Positions 1-8,518 of a stretch of DNA of 64,000 bases are shown here, piece after piece; position 1 is the first letter of the stretch; each line of letters opens with the position of its first letter. The notes beneath the pieces were generated by a model. The model had not been told where the DNA came from and did not search any database. It worked only from the letters and a program-made list of their open reading frames with translations. Both the position numbers and the translations under genes were made by a program. Source of the stretch: Salipiger mucosus DSM 16094 (lineage in GTDB: Bacteria > Pseudomonadota > Alphaproteobacteria > Rhodobacterales > Rhodobacteraceae); NCBI RefSeq assembly GCF_000442255.1, contig NZ_KE557283.1, forward strand, positions 42,536 through 106,535. The letters are read 5' to 3'.

Positions 1-726
1 CGGATCCTCCAGATCGATGGTCGGCAGGGCGGAGACGCGATCAGGCCCGACCAGGTCGATCACCCGTTCGAGATTTCGATGGAAGGTCCGGGTCAGCTCC
101 GTGTCGCCGGTCCGGTTCCGGGTGTGGACCTGGTGCGGCCCATCGAGCGAAGTGCTGATCAGCACGTCGTCGTGTGCGAGAAAGGCGAGGATGTCATCGT
201 CGAGGTTCTGCAGGTTGGTGCAGACCACGAAGCGGACATTCCGAAATCGTCGGCGCGCGAATGTGGCGACAGCCTCCAGGTGATCTAGTCTCAGAAACGG
301 CTCCCCGCCCTGGAATTCGATCTGGATCTCCTCGACCGGCAATGTGTCGAGAAATCCCAGCACCCTTTCGAGGGTCTCTTCATCCCAGTCGAAGCCCTTC
401 GACGCGAACGGGGCCCGCGACACCTGGCAGTAGGAGCATTTCAGGTCACAGCGCAGCGTCGGGATCAGGATGACATAGGCTAACCCGCCACCGACATGCT
501 GACGTCGTGACCACCGCGTCAAAAAAGCGGTATGGGCGAGATCGCCTGTCCGATCGAAGGCGTGGCCCCTCTCCCGCAGAAACCGTTCGTCAGGGAGCGT
601 CAGCGCGTCCCGGGCGTAGCGATCAACGAAATCGCCGTCGGCCAGGAAATAGGCCCCTGTCTCATCTGCGAGGAGTGTCCGGCGATCATCGAGATCGCGA
701 AACCGGAGCGGCCAGACCTGCTTCAC
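1..726 (-). CDS. hxsB: His-Xaa-Ser system radical SAM maturase HxsB (5' part, runs off the window)
   Basis: Translating the minus strand from a GTG at 726 gives 242 uninterrupted residues to the window edge. After about 90 N-terminal residues comes the radical-SAM cluster motif CDLKCSYC (Cys93, Cys97, Cys100), then a glycine-rich strand (EFQGGEP) and a strand of the type VRFVVCTNLQN, as expected for a SPASM/twitch-like peptide-modifying radical SAM enzyme. The N-terminal layout before the cluster and the pairing with an HxsD-like gene match HxsB of the His-Xaa-Ser system, thought to modify a repeat peptide (HxsA). The GTG start overlaps the TGA of the upstream gene as GTGA, suggesting translational coupling. 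The C-terminal half, and any hxsC or hxsA, lie outside the window. The family call is from recognition of pattern and context, not a search. Confidence 0.75.
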   Translation of the reverse strand, partial: MKQVWPLRFRDLDDRRTLLADETGAYFLADGDFVDRYARDALTLPDERFLRERGHAFDRTGDLAHTAFLTRWSRRQHVGGGLAYVILIPTLRCDLKCSYCQVSRAPFASKGFDWDEETLERVLGFLDTLPVEEIQIEFQGGEPFLRLDHLEAVATFARRRFRNVRFVVCTNLQNLDDDILAFLAHDDVLISTSLDGPHQVHTRNRTGDTELTRTFHRNLERVIDLVGPDRVSALPTIDLEDP

Positions 727-980
727 GTCGTCAGCATCTCGTAAAGGCTCTGCCGCATGGGCAATGTCTGCTGAAAGATCTTCTCGCGATAGATCTGGTA
801 GGTCACCTCGCGTTCGAGCCGCGCGGGATCGGCGCCGGACGTGCCGCTCACGTTCACGCCCTGTTCGGACGCCCCGAAGTCCAGCTCAGGATAGAGGTAG
901 CTCAGGCGCAGGAGGGACGCGGGGATGTAGGGGTGAAATGCCGGGTCTATCGAGATATCGAGTACGTGGCTCGCGGGCAT
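723..980 (-). CDS. hxsD: His-Xaa-Ser system protein HxsD-like
   Basis: A small acidic protein of 85 residues from the ATG at 980; a TTG at 1040 would add 20 residues, and I see no strong ribosome binding site for either. It has the HxsD pattern: an N-terminal 'HVLDISIDPAFHP' strand, an aliphatic 'ASLLRLSYL' helix, a short variable middle, and a C-terminal helix rich in charged residues and Gln (LEREVTYQIYREKIFQQ), corresponding to the 'LLNDYxLRE' region of the family. Its stop overlaps the start of the radical SAM gene by four bases, so the two are almost certainly co-translated. HxsD has no known enzymatic role and may be an adaptor or leader-binding protein (inference). The identification rests partly on the neighbour. 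Confidence 0.6.
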   Translation of the reverse strand: MPASHVLDISIDPAFHPYIPASLLRLSYLYPELDFGASEQGVNVSGTSGADPARLEREVTYQIYREKIFQQTLPMRQSLYEMLTT

Positions 981-1328
981 ATCGGTGATCTCGGATCCTG
1001 CTGACAAGAAACTGGCGCATAACGCGGATATGCTGATCAATGCGCGCAGAATTTGGCGAAATTCAAGCCTAGGGCGTCAAAGGAGTTCGCATCGAGACAT
1101 CTTTCGGCTCAGGGTGGTCGAGCTGCATCACTCGGCTGCCGCCCGTCGCGATCCGATCCTTCGGCGTGCCGCGGGCGGGAGCGAAAGTGTCCTCCGATCA
1201 CGCCAGCCGAGGCGCGACGCGCGGCATGCCGCGACGAAGTTTTCGACGCGAGAGAATCCATTCTTGCCAATCCCGCATCGGACCTGACAATTTCGACCGG
1301 CAACAAGGCATTCGGAGGAATTGATCGG
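981..1328. other. Intergenic region between divergent hxsD and UPF0339 gene
   Basis: About 350 bases with no convincing gene. Open frames here lack ribosome binding sites and resemble nothing. The stretch must hold the promoters of both flanking genes. I see no clear palindrome or riboswitch-like structure. Confidence 0.5.
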
Positions 1329-1664
1329 ATGGCGGGTAAATTCGAACTCTACAAGGACAAGGCGGGAGAGTTCCGGTTTCGTTTGAAGGCGGGAAACGGC
1401 GAAATCATCCTGGTCGGCGAAGGCTACAAGCAAAAGGCCGGCGCCGAGAACGGTGTCGCCTCGGTGCGCACCAACGCGCCGCTGGACGACCGCTACGAGC
1501 GCAAGACCAACTCAGGTGGAGACCCCATGTTCAACCTCAAGGCCAGCAACGGCCAGGTCATCGGGACCAGCGAGGCCTATAGCAGCGTAGCGGCGCGCGA
1601 CAACGGCATCGCATCGGTGAAGTCGAACGCGCCCGACGCTAAGCTCGACGACCAGACCGACTGA
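1329..1664 (+). CDS. UPF0339 / DUF1508 (YegP-like) protein
   Basis: A 111-residue protein made of two tandem copies of the short YegP fold. The first copy has 'KFELYKDKAGEFRFRLKAGN' followed by 'GEGYKQKAGAENGVASVRTNA'-type sequence. The second has 'MFNLKASNGQVIGTSEAYSS' and ends 'NGIASVKSNAP'. Two repeats and about 110 residues are normal for the family. The ATG at 1329 is preceded by a good GGAGGA at the right distance. The open frame extends 92 codons upstream, but that extension is low-complexity and lacks a start signal, so it is excluded. The function of these proteins is not established; they are small soluble proteins, sometimes linked to stress. The gene is divergent from the Hxs genes and appears to be a single-gene unit. 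Confidence 0.85.
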   Translation: MAGKFELYKDKAGEFRFRLKAGNGEIILVGEGYKQKAGAENGVASVRTNAPLDDRYERKTNSGGDPMFNLKASNGQVIGTSEAYSSVAARDNGIASVKSNAPDAKLDDQTD

Positions 1665-1971
1665 AAGCCCGCGCGGCGCTTTGCCGCTCTGAGCAGAGCG
1701 CCACGCCCGCCGCAACAGCGACGGTGCCCGACGGGAAGCCGATCATGCAGAACAGGATCGACCCGGCCTCGGTGCAGATCACTGACAGGAACTCCGGCGG
1801 TCGCAACATCGTCGGTCGCCAACCACCAAGCGATCCCGCACGATAAAGCCGCGAAGCGAAGGCGTTCATTCCTACGATCACGATTGGGGAGTGACGCCGT
1901 AAGACTGGCCTTCGGCTAGTTGGCGACGTCGACTACTCCGGCAACGGGAGGAGCGAAGCGAAGCAGCCCCG
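1665..1971. other. Gene-free stretch between convergent genes
   Basis: Just over 300 bases between two convergent genes. Shortly after the UPF0339 stop there is a GC-rich hairpin-capable sequence (GGCGCT around 1675 pairing with AGCGCC around 1697) without a clear T-run. It could act as a bidirectional terminator, but this is weak. No coding potential is supported. Confidence 0.35.
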
Positions 1972-2769
1972 TCAGAAGAATTCTAGCAGCCCACTCGAAA
2001 ACCACTCGTCCTGCCGACCTTTAGCTTCATCCGGGTATCCGACCGAGCAGTTTCGCAGCGCCGTGCGCCCGACAACTGCCGAGCCGGGCCAATGCGTGTG
2101 TCCGAACAGCCACGCCGCGGGCTGAAACTCCCCGATCAATGCACGTAGATCGGACGCATAGGCGGGAGCGACAGCGTCCGCGGGCTCCGGAACGAGATCC
2201 GGGTGCGGGCAATGATGGGTCACGACGATCGTCTTGCCGTCGAACGGCATGGATAGTCGGTCCGAGAGCCAGGACAGATGGTTTGCATGCACATGTTCGG
2301 TATCGGTCGGCTTCGCGCGCCGGTAGCCATCGGAGGCCACTCGGATGTAGCGATAGTCGTTCATGCGTCCGCGTGCTTCGCGCATGGCCTCGGCGCGACC
2401 TCCGCCGAGACGGAAATCCGTCCAGAGCGTACAGCAGAGGAAGCGGTGATCGCGGATGACGAACTCGGACTTTTGCGCGAAATGCGCGCCCTCCGCGCGC
2501 GCCAGCTCGGCCAGGCGGTCATCGCCATCGAGGACGTGATGGTAGTAGTCGTGATTGCCGGGGAAGACATGGACGCGGTCGAGCGGCATGTACCGTCCGA
2601 TGTGGCGCAACATGATCGGCCAGCGGACCTTCGGCTTGTTCGTGAGATCGCCCGCGAGGATCAGGGCATCGAGGCGCAGCCAGATGTCCGGCGAGACCGC
2701 GGCCAGCGGGTCGCGGCCATGCTCCAGCCAGAGGTCGAGATGGAGATCGGCGACGACGAGGACGGGCAA
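1972..2769 (-). CDS. Calcineurin-like metallophosphoesterase
   Basis: A 265-residue cytoplasmic phosphoesterase with the full di-metal motif series in order: DLHLD near the N-terminus, GDLTNKP, GNHDYY, then VTHHCPH and GHTHWPGS near the C-terminus. These residues bind the two metals and the phosphate. The substrate is unknown; related proteins act on phosphodiesters, nucleotides or phosphoproteins. A TTG start at 2769 is chosen because AAGGAG lies six bases upstream, giving MPVLVVADLH; the longer open reading frame starting at 2802 has no such signal. No operon partner: the next gene upstream on the strand is a LysE exporter about 165 bases away. The protein is distinct from the second phosphoesterase at 22950. 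Confidence 0.88.
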   Translation of the reverse strand: MPVLVVADLHLDLWLEHGRDPLAAVSPDIWLRLDALILAGDLTNKPKVRWPIMLRHIGRYMPLDRVHVFPGNHDYYHHVLDGDDRLAELARAEGAHFAQKSEFVIRDHRFLCCTLWTDFRLGGGRAEAMREARGRMNDYRYIRVASDGYRRAKPTDTEHVHANHLSWLSDRLSMPFDGKTIVVTHHCPHPDLVPEPADAVAPAYASDLRALIGEFQPAAWLFGHTHWPGSAVVGRTALRNCSVGYPDEAKGRQDEWFSSGLLEFF

Positions 2770-2935
2770 GGCGCACTCCTTCGTGACTTTCGCGGAGCAC
2801 ACTTACCCGGACGACGCCGCGACCCGTCAAGTACGGGACATCAGACAAAGGATCGACTGCGCCGTGCCGGTCGCAGGGCCAATCTCCGCGGCGCCCCGTG
2901 ACCGCTTCGAGCCCTCAACAGACGTTGATCAAACG

Positions 2936-3559
2936 CTATGCGGCACCTCGGCCGGGTTGGCGGCTGAAAAGAAGAAGCAGTCCAAAGGCAATCATACCGC
3001 CCCCGGAGGCTCGCTGAAACCAATGGAGCTTTGTTGAAGCGAAGGCTGCCGCAAAACACCCAGCTGTCGCATAGATGAGGATAGCGACGGCTTCGAGCAA
3101 AATAAAGGTCGCACCAAGAAGCGCGTAGCTCGTCCAGTAGTTCGAGGTATCGATGAATTGGGGGAAGAAGGCCGCGAAGATCAGGATCGCCTTTGGATTG
3201 CTGACGGCCACAAGGGCTTCGCCCCGGAACGCTTTCTGAAGCGTCGGCTTCATGGCTTCGGCGTCCCAATCTGCCTTTCCCGGCGCACTAATTAGCAGCC
3301 TGATGCCCAGCCAGACGAGGTACGCAGCGCCGATGATCTTAACCGCGTTGAAGACCAGTGCCGAGGCCGACAGCAGGAGGCCGAGTCCCAGGGCACTTGC
3401 CGTGATCATCGGGACGAAGATACCCAGGCGGGCAAGGCTTGCCGTAAACGCAAAGGGGACCCCCTTTTGCGCCCCGTGGGTCATGGCGAGAAGGTTGTTC
3501 GGACCGAATGCGATGTTCAGTGCAAAGCACGCGGGCAAAAACAGGAGCAGATCGGGCAT
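2936..3559 (-). CDS. LysE/RhtB-family amino acid exporter
   Basis: A 207-residue inner-membrane protein with about six hydrophobic segments and the LysE N-terminal signature (ALNIAFGPNNLLAMTHGAQK), followed by 'YLVWLGIRLL' and 'VSNPKAILIFAAFFPQFI', both hallmark sequences of LysE/RhtB exporters. It probably exports an amino acid or related metabolite; the substrate cannot be read from sequence. The ATG at 3559 is preferred because GAGGA sits nine bases upstream; an upstream ATG (3568) and GTG are in frame but badly spaced. It is one of three LysE-family genes here (also 47038 and 48654). Its upstream region faces the LysR gene at 3776, transcribed in the same direction. Confidence 0.88.
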   Translation of the reverse strand: MPDLLLFLPACFALNIAFGPNNLLAMTHGAQKGVPFAFTASLARLGIFVPMITASALGLGLLLSASALVFNAVKIIGAAYLVWLGIRLLISAPGKADWDAEAMKPTLQKAFRGEALVAVSNPKAILIFAAFFPQFIDTSNYWTSYALLGATFILLEAVAILIYATAGCFAAAFASTKLHWFQRASGGGMIAFGLLLLFSRQPGRGAA

Positions 3560-3775
3560 GGTAGACATATCCTCGTTTTTCCCCACGGTATGAGTGATCG
3601 CGGCTCAGAGTGCAAAGGCTCCGCCTCAGCCGATGACCGAACGGCACCTTCGTCCCACGGTGCCGTCGCCCAGAAGAGCCGGGGGATGGCTGAGAGCCCA
3701 TTCTACCGAATGCCGCAGAGCGCACGAATGGTACATTTTTCTCAGAGACCCTCTGTGTAGGTACGCGGAGCCGTC

Positions 3776-4648
3776 TCAAGAGGCGATCTCCGCAAACGCC
3801 GCCACCGCAGGGCTTGGCTCAAGGACGGCCAGACATAGCGGGAAGTCCGCCCCGTCTGCAGCAGTGGATCGATACGTGATTTGTTCCGGCCGGAACGGCC
3901 TCATGCTTTCAGGGACCACCGCCACGCCTGCGCCGACCGCGACGAGCGACAGGACGGCATGCATTCCGTGGGCCTCCTGCGCCACCCGCGGCACGAACCC
4001 GGCGTCCGCACACAGGCGAATGACCTGGAGGTGAAAACCACGGCCCTCGACCATGGGCCACAGCACGAAATCCTCGTCCGCAATGTCGGATAGGCAAAGA
4101 TCAACTTTATCGGCCAGATGATGGTCCGATGACAGGGCGATACAGAGCCTATCATGGTCAAAATCGTGAAGATCGATGCCTGCGACCTGCGCGATCGGGG
4201 GGATTACGACACCGGCATCCAAAGTGCCATCCCGTAGCCCTGCCACCTGGCTGGCCGTCGTTGTCTCACGCAATTCCAGCCGAACGTCTGGTCGCGCCGT
4301 TCTGAACGCCCGGATGGTGTCAGGCAGCCGACCATAGAGCGCGCTCCCGACGTAACCGAGCCGGATGAGCCCCGTCCGGCCTGCGGCTGTCTCACGCGCT
4401 GTCGTGATCGCGTGGTCGGCTTGGCGTAGCGTCTCGCGGGCTTCTCGGAGGAACGTCAGGCCGGCCGCGGTCAGTCCCAGGACACGGTTCTGCCCTCGTT
4501 CGATCAGGCCGACGCCGAGATCCTCCTCGAGCTTTCGGATCGCGACCGTCAGGGGAGGCTGCGACATGCCGAGCCGATTGGCGGCCCGGTGGAAATGACG
4601 CTCCTCGGCCACGGCGACGAACTGCTCCATCTTCCGGAGATCAATCAT
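3776..4648 (-). CDS. LysR-family transcriptional regulator (of the divergent SDR-lactonase operon)
   Basis: A 290-residue LysR regulator. The winged helix-turn-helix is at the N-terminus (MEQFVAVAEERHFHRAANRL ... SQPPLTVAIRKLEEDLG), followed by a linker helix and a substrate-binding domain of normal length. The start at 4648 (MIDLRKMEQF) matches the family's usual N-terminus; an ATG at 4690 would add 14 residues, and neither start has a strong ribosome binding site. The gene is divergent from a dehydrogenase-lactonase operon with a 15-bp dyad at 4695-4709 between them, the classic arrangement for activation of the neighbour and autorepression. The inducer is probably the sugar or sugar acid handled by that operon (inference). 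Confidence 0.88.
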   Translation of the reverse strand: MIDLRKMEQFVAVAEERHFHRAANRLGMSQPPLTVAIRKLEEDLGVGLIERGQNRVLGLTAAGLTFLREARETLRQADHAITTARETAAGRTGLIRLGYVGSALYGRLPDTIRAFRTARPDVRLELRETTTASQVAGLRDGTLDAGVVIPPIAQVAGIDLHDFDHDRLCIALSSDHHLADKVDLCLSDIADEDFVLWPMVEGRGFHLQVIRLCADAGFVPRVAQEAHGMHAVLSLVAVGAGVAVVPESMRPFRPEQITYRSTAADGADFPLCLAVLEPSPAVAAFAEIAS

Positions 4649-4694
4649 TCCGCGCCCGAGTGCAGGCACAATTTTTGATATGTCAGGCATATTG

Positions 4695-4709
4695 AATCAG
4701 GCCATGATT
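4695..4709. promoter_or_regulatory. Candidate LysR operator in divergent promoter
   Basis: A perfect dyad AATCA-ggcca-TGATT in the short gap between the divergent LysR and SDR genes, with flanking ATAT sequences also roughly symmetrical. Size and location fit a LysR recognition box (T-N11-A type). Binding is inferred from position only. Confidence 0.45.
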
Positions 4710-4762
4710 TATATTGGACGTATCATACCGACATGGCCATCTTCCCCGCAATGGAGGATGCC

Positions 4763-5635
4763 ATGATGAAAGAACCAAATTTCAAAGGACAGGCCGTACT
4801 CGTTACCGGCGCCGGCCGGGGCTTGGGATTCGCCTATGCCCGCAATATCGGTCAGCTCGGGGCGACGGTCCTGCTGCATGACGTAGGTGCGGAGTCCGAT
4901 GGACGCGGCCGGGACGGCAAGGTCGCAGAAACCGCAACGGCCGCGCTTCGCGCGGAAGGGATCGACGCCCATCCCTTTGCGGGCGCGATCGACACGCCGG
5001 ACGGGTGCCGTGCGCTTGTCTACGACTGCATCGCGGTGCGCGGCCGACTGGATGCGCTGATCCACAACGCCGGCTGGGTCGCTTACGAACGGGTCGAGGA
5101 TCTTAAAGAGCCGTCCTTCGACCACATGATGGCGGTCACGGCAAAGGCGCCGCTCTGGCTCGTTCAAGCTGCATGGCCCGGCATGCGTGACGCCGGTTAT
5201 GGCAGAATCGTCATAACCACCTCCTGCCGCGCCCTCTATCCGCAATACGTCCAGAAAGGCCTTACCTCCTATGCGGCCGCCAAGATGGCCGCTGTGGGGG
5301 TCGTGAATGTCCTGGCCGACGAAGGCGCCGAGCATGGAATTGTCGTCAACGCAGTCTCTCCGGTCGCCAAGACCCGCATGTGGGGCGTCGAGGGTGAGCC
5401 GGAAGACCTGAAGCCATCGGCCGTCGCACCCGGTGTCGCGTTCTTGGCCTCCAACGCCTGCACGGAAGGAGGCTGGGTGCTGCGAGCGGCGAACGGCCAG
5501 TTTCACGCCACCCGTGCTGTCGAGGCGGAGGGTGTCGATTATCCTCGCAACCTGAGCGCGGTTGCCGCCGACAGCCCGGGCGCGGTGGCCGCTGCGTGGG
5601 ACAAGATCGCATCCGCCGCACCGGAGGCAAGATAA
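4763..5635 (+). CDS. SDR-family NAD(P)-dependent oxidoreductase
   Basis: A 290-residue short-chain dehydrogenase/reductase. It has the cofactor-binding TGAGRGLG at residues 15-22, the NNAG-equivalent HNAGW, the catalytic serine strand (ITTSCRALYP) and YAAAK, so the Ser-Tyr-Lys site is complete. The strand-2 acidic residue (HDVGAES) favours NAD(H) over NADP(H), though this is only suggestive. The ATG at 4763 follows GGAGG by six bases; the open frame begins ten codons earlier without such a signal. The next gene, a lactonase-like SMP-30 protein, overlaps by one base (TAATG). Together they could oxidise a sugar or hydroxyacid to a lactone and hydrolyse it. The LysR gene upstream is the likely regulator. 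Substrate unknown. Confidence 0.88.
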   Translation: MMKEPNFKGQAVLVTGAGRGLGFAYARNIGQLGATVLLHDVGAESDGRGRDGKVAETATAALRAEGIDAHPFAGAIDTPDGCRALVYDCIAVRGRLDALIHNAGWVAYERVEDLKEPSFDHMMAVTAKAPLWLVQAAWPGMRDAGYGRIVITTSCRALYPQYVQKGLTSYAAAKMAAVGVVNVLADEGAEHGIVVNAVSPVAKTRMWGVEGEPEDLKPSAVAPGVAFLASNACTEGGWVLRAANGQFHATRAVEAEGVDYPRNLSAVAADSPGAVAAAWDKIASAAPEAR

Positions 5636-6492
5636 TGAGCGAGGCCAGTTTAGAAGTTGACGTAGCGGCTGGCGCCGACGCGACGATTGGAGAAAGCCCG
5701 GTATGGAGTGCGCGGCACGAGCGCTTGCTATGGATCGACATCACTGGGACACAGCTCCACGTCCACGATCCCGCGGAAGGGACCAGCGAGGTCGTCACGA
5801 CTCCTTCCAGTATCGGTTTCCTTGCGGAGGACCCGTCAGGCGACCTTGTCCTCGGCCTTGAGGATGGGCTTGCTCGCTTGGGCGCTGACGGTAAGATCGA
5901 GCGCTTCGCCGGGGCTCCGCACGCCAATCCGGCCTTCCGCTTCAACGACGGGAAGTTCGATGCGCATGGCCGGTTGTGGACCGGGCTCATGAGCAGGGAA
6001 GGGAAGAAGCTGAGCGGTATCCTCTACCGGTTCGATCCCGATGGAACGTGGAATGTCGCCGATACCGGCTTCGACCTGCCCAACGGCCTGGAGTGGAGCC
6101 GTGACGGTCGAACCTTCTACTTTACGGACTCGCACAAGGGAGAAATCTACGCCTACGACTTCGATGCCGCCTCAGGCGCAATCGAAAACCGGCGATTGTT
6201 CTTCAGTATGGACCCGGCCGAGGGCAAGCCGGACGGACTGACGAGAGATGCTGAGGGTTACCTCCTCAGCGTACTGTTCGATGGTTCAGCAATCGCCCGT
6301 CTCGCACCGGACGGGCCGCTTGAACGATTGGTCCCCCTGCCGGTGCCGCGCCCGACAAGCTGCGCCTTCGGCGGCGATGGCCGAACGCTGTTCGTCACGA
6401 CCGCTCGCATCGGGCTATCGGACGCGCAGCTCGAAGACGCTTCTCTGTCCGGCTCACTCTTGCAATTGGATTACGATGACGCCGTCCGATGA
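5635..6492 (+). CDS. SMP-30/gluconolactonase/LRE family protein
   Basis: A 285-residue six-bladed beta-propeller of the SMP-30/regucalcin family. Expected metal ligands are visible: Glu in GESPVWS near the N-terminus, Asn in DLPNGLEWS mid-protein and Asp in KPDGLTRDAEG. FRFNDGKFDAHGRLWTG is also a family hallmark. Such enzymes hydrolyse sugar lactones using a divalent metal. The ATG at 5635 overlaps the SDR stop and has GGAGG upstream. The pairing with an SDR suggests a two-step oxidation and lactone-opening pathway in the cytoplasm. A second, exported SMP-30-like protein at 36368 is unrelated in context. The operon appears to end here: the next 400 bases contain mobile-element debris. Confidence 0.87.
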   Translation: MSEASLEVDVAAGADATIGESPVWSARHERLLWIDITGTQLHVHDPAEGTSEVVTTPSSIGFLAEDPSGDLVLGLEDGLARLGADGKIERFAGAPHANPAFRFNDGKFDAHGRLWTGLMSREGKKLSGILYRFDPDGTWNVADTGFDLPNGLEWSRDGRTFYFTDSHKGEIYAYDFDAASGAIENRRLFFSMDPAEGKPDGLTRDAEGYLLSVLFDGSAIARLAPDGPLERLVPLPVPRPTSCAFGGDGRTLFVTTARIGLSDAQLEDASLSGSLLQLDYDDAVR

Positions 6493-6629
6493 AGAGCGCA
6501 CCGCTCATTTCCATCGCATCGAATTGCGCGGCCGACAACCAAAGCGGACCTTGAACATGGTATGGTGCAGCGAACGGTCGGAAAGTCCGCGTTGCCGTCG
6601 TTCCGGCCACCCACAGTGAAACTCCGCTT

Positions 6630-6710
6630 CGATGAAGATTTTCCAACGCGGGCCGCCGTCGGTCCGGCCATCAACCTCGCACTCCGGCCCGCATCGGAAA
6701 ATCTTCATCG
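6630..6710. repeat. Hairpin repeat A, left of the IS91 element
   Basis: An imperfect inverted repeat. The left arm CGATGAAGATTTTCC followed by aacGCGGGCC pairs with the right arm GGCCCGC-atc-GGAAAATCTTCATCG, enclosing about 30 bases. A related hairpin (repeat B, 8519-8587) shares the TTTTCCAACGyGGGCCGCC core. The two copies bracket the IS91 transposase and may be element ends or a separate palindromic repeat family. The 140 bases before it, after the lactonase gene, hold nothing recognisable. Confidence 0.6.
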
Positions 6711-6887
6711 TTACCGACCTTGGGTGCGGCTCTGCCGAGCGTCGGCACTGCGGACCTGGATTAATCGCGGCAGGGTGCCCGGTCCGACTGTTCGAGACTG
6801 AACCGCACTCCGCGCTTCTCCGATCACGTTCTTCGGGCTGACGATTGAGACCTTCTCAAACGTCAGATCGGAGGCTCCCATGTCCGG

Positions 6888-7142
6888 GTGATCCAGGTCC
6901 TTCTGGGCCACGCCAAGGTGACCACGACCCAGCGATACGCCCATGTCGCGACCAGAACGATCCGCGACATCGTCAGCCCCTTCGAGGCGCTGGCCGGGAG
7001 TCGCCGGACAGAGCGCGCCCCCAACGGCCGGGACCGGAGTAGATCGCGCCGGGGATGTCCCGGCCGACGCTTGAGCTTGCCGACATCTTCCGTGCCCATG
7101 GGCCTGCGTGGCGGCGGGCCAACAAGGGGCATGTCAGCCTGA
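6888..7142 (+). pseudogene. Tyrosine recombinase, C-terminal remnant (IS91-associated)
   Basis: The frame beginning at a GTG at 6888 reads VIQVLLGHAKVTTTQRYAHV and then 'ATRTIRDIVSPFEAL'. This is the C-terminal box of tyrosine recombinases, including the catalytic LGH (His) and the nucleophile in QRYAHV. Only about 40 conserved residues remain; the Arg-containing first box and all upstream domains are missing, and the frame then runs into non-homologous sequence overlapping the transposase start. IS91-type elements often carry such an integrase gene directly upstream of the transposase, so this is read as a 5'-truncated partner. Not expected to be functional. Confidence 0.7.
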
Positions 7143-8252
7143 CCCAGCTCAAGGTGATGTCGGCCATCGAAGCTTGCCGAACCGAGGCGCTCGGCGGACA
7201 CGTGGCGGCCTGCACTAAGTGCGGGCACCAGCACGTCGCCTACAATTCCTGCAAGAACCGTCATTGCCCGAAGTGCCAGGGTCCGGCGGCGCGGGACTGG
7301 ATAGCCGCGCGGGCCGAGGACTTGCTGCCGGTGGAGTATTTCCACGTCGTCTTCACCCTGCCGGCGGAGATCGCGCGGATCGCCTACTGGAACAAGCGGG
7401 CGGTCTACGGGCTGCTGTTCCGCGCCTCGGCCGAGACAGTCGCGACCATCGCTGCCGATCCGCGCCGTGTCGGAGTCCGGGTCGGCATGACCAGCGTGCT
7501 CCACACCTGGGGCTCGGCGCTCACTCACCATCCGCATGTCCATATGATCGTGCCGGGCGGCGGCTTGTCGCCCGACGGCGCCCGATGGATATCCTGCCGC
7601 AGGGGCTTCTTTCTGCCCGTCCGGGGCCTGTCGCGGCTGTTTCGGCGCCTTTTCCTGGACGGGCTCTCGGCACTGCACCGGGCCGGCAAGCTGTCTTTAT
7701 TCGGCGACCTCGCACACCTCGCGGACCCTGCCGCATTCGCCGCCTGGCTCGCATCGCTGAGCAAGGCCGAATGGGTGGTCTACGCCAAGCCCCCGTTCGG
7801 CGGGCCCGAGGCCATCCTGGCCTATCTCGGCCGCTACACCCACCGCGTTGCGATATCCAACCACCGCCTTGTCAGCGCCAATGCCGAGATCGTCGCGTTC
7901 CACTGGAAGGATTACAGGATCAAACGCGGAGATCGGATGAAGGTCATGCGCCTCTCGACCGACGAGTTCATCCGCCGGTTCCTGATCCACGTCCTGCCGG
8001 ACGGCTTCCATCGCATCCGGCATTACGGCTTCCTCGCCAGTGGCGCCTGCAAACGCAATGTCGAGGCGATCCGCCCTCTGCTCGGCGCCGAGGCGCCTGT
8101 TGCGACCGAAGCGACGGACACCGATCCCGCCCCAACCACTCACTCTCAGGGAGCCGTGCCCCGAGTGCGGCGGGGCAATGCGGATCGTCGAGACCTTCCG
8201 GCGTGGCGAACGCCCCGTGACCCGCGCTCCGCCTCGAAAGGCCGCTGCATGA
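7055..8252 (+). pseudogene. IS91-family HUH transposase, frameshifted near the C-terminus
   Basis: The frame from ATG 7055 contains a complete IS91 catalytic region. It starts with an N-terminal zinc-binding segment (CTKCG, then CKNRHCPKC), followed by the metal-binding HPHVHMIVPGGG (HUH motif) and the tyrosine motif LGRYTHRVAISNHR. These domains nick and transfer single strands in rolling-circle transposition. Around 8130 the family sequence jumps to another frame, where 'REPCPECGGAMRIVETFRRG' ends at 8252, whereas the original frame continues as unrelated Arg/Pro-rich sequence to 8662. A single-base indel therefore altered the last ~40 residues; the catalytic core is intact, so residual activity cannot be excluded. 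Confidence 0.8.
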
Positions 8253-8518
8253 TGACAGCGCCAGCCATACCCCGACCCCGATCCGGAACGCTACCTCGTT
8301 CCGGACACAGGGACGCCGTGCGCCGGTCGTACTCCAAGGCCGAAACGGTGCCACCGCAGCGTCGCCGCACACCCTCTGCCGACTACGGACACCCCCTATG
8401 GAACGCAGGAAAGCTGTCCGAAACCAGATCGAGACCCGGCGCTCGGCCCAAACCGCCAACGACGCCGTGCCGCTTTCTCCATAGGGCACCGCCAGACCCC
8501 CGCGGCTTCCTCCTTGTC

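Noticed and set aside
1639..1881. 80-codon minus-strand frame
   Set aside because: No ribosome binding site and no recognisable domain; overlaps the UPF0339 gene end.
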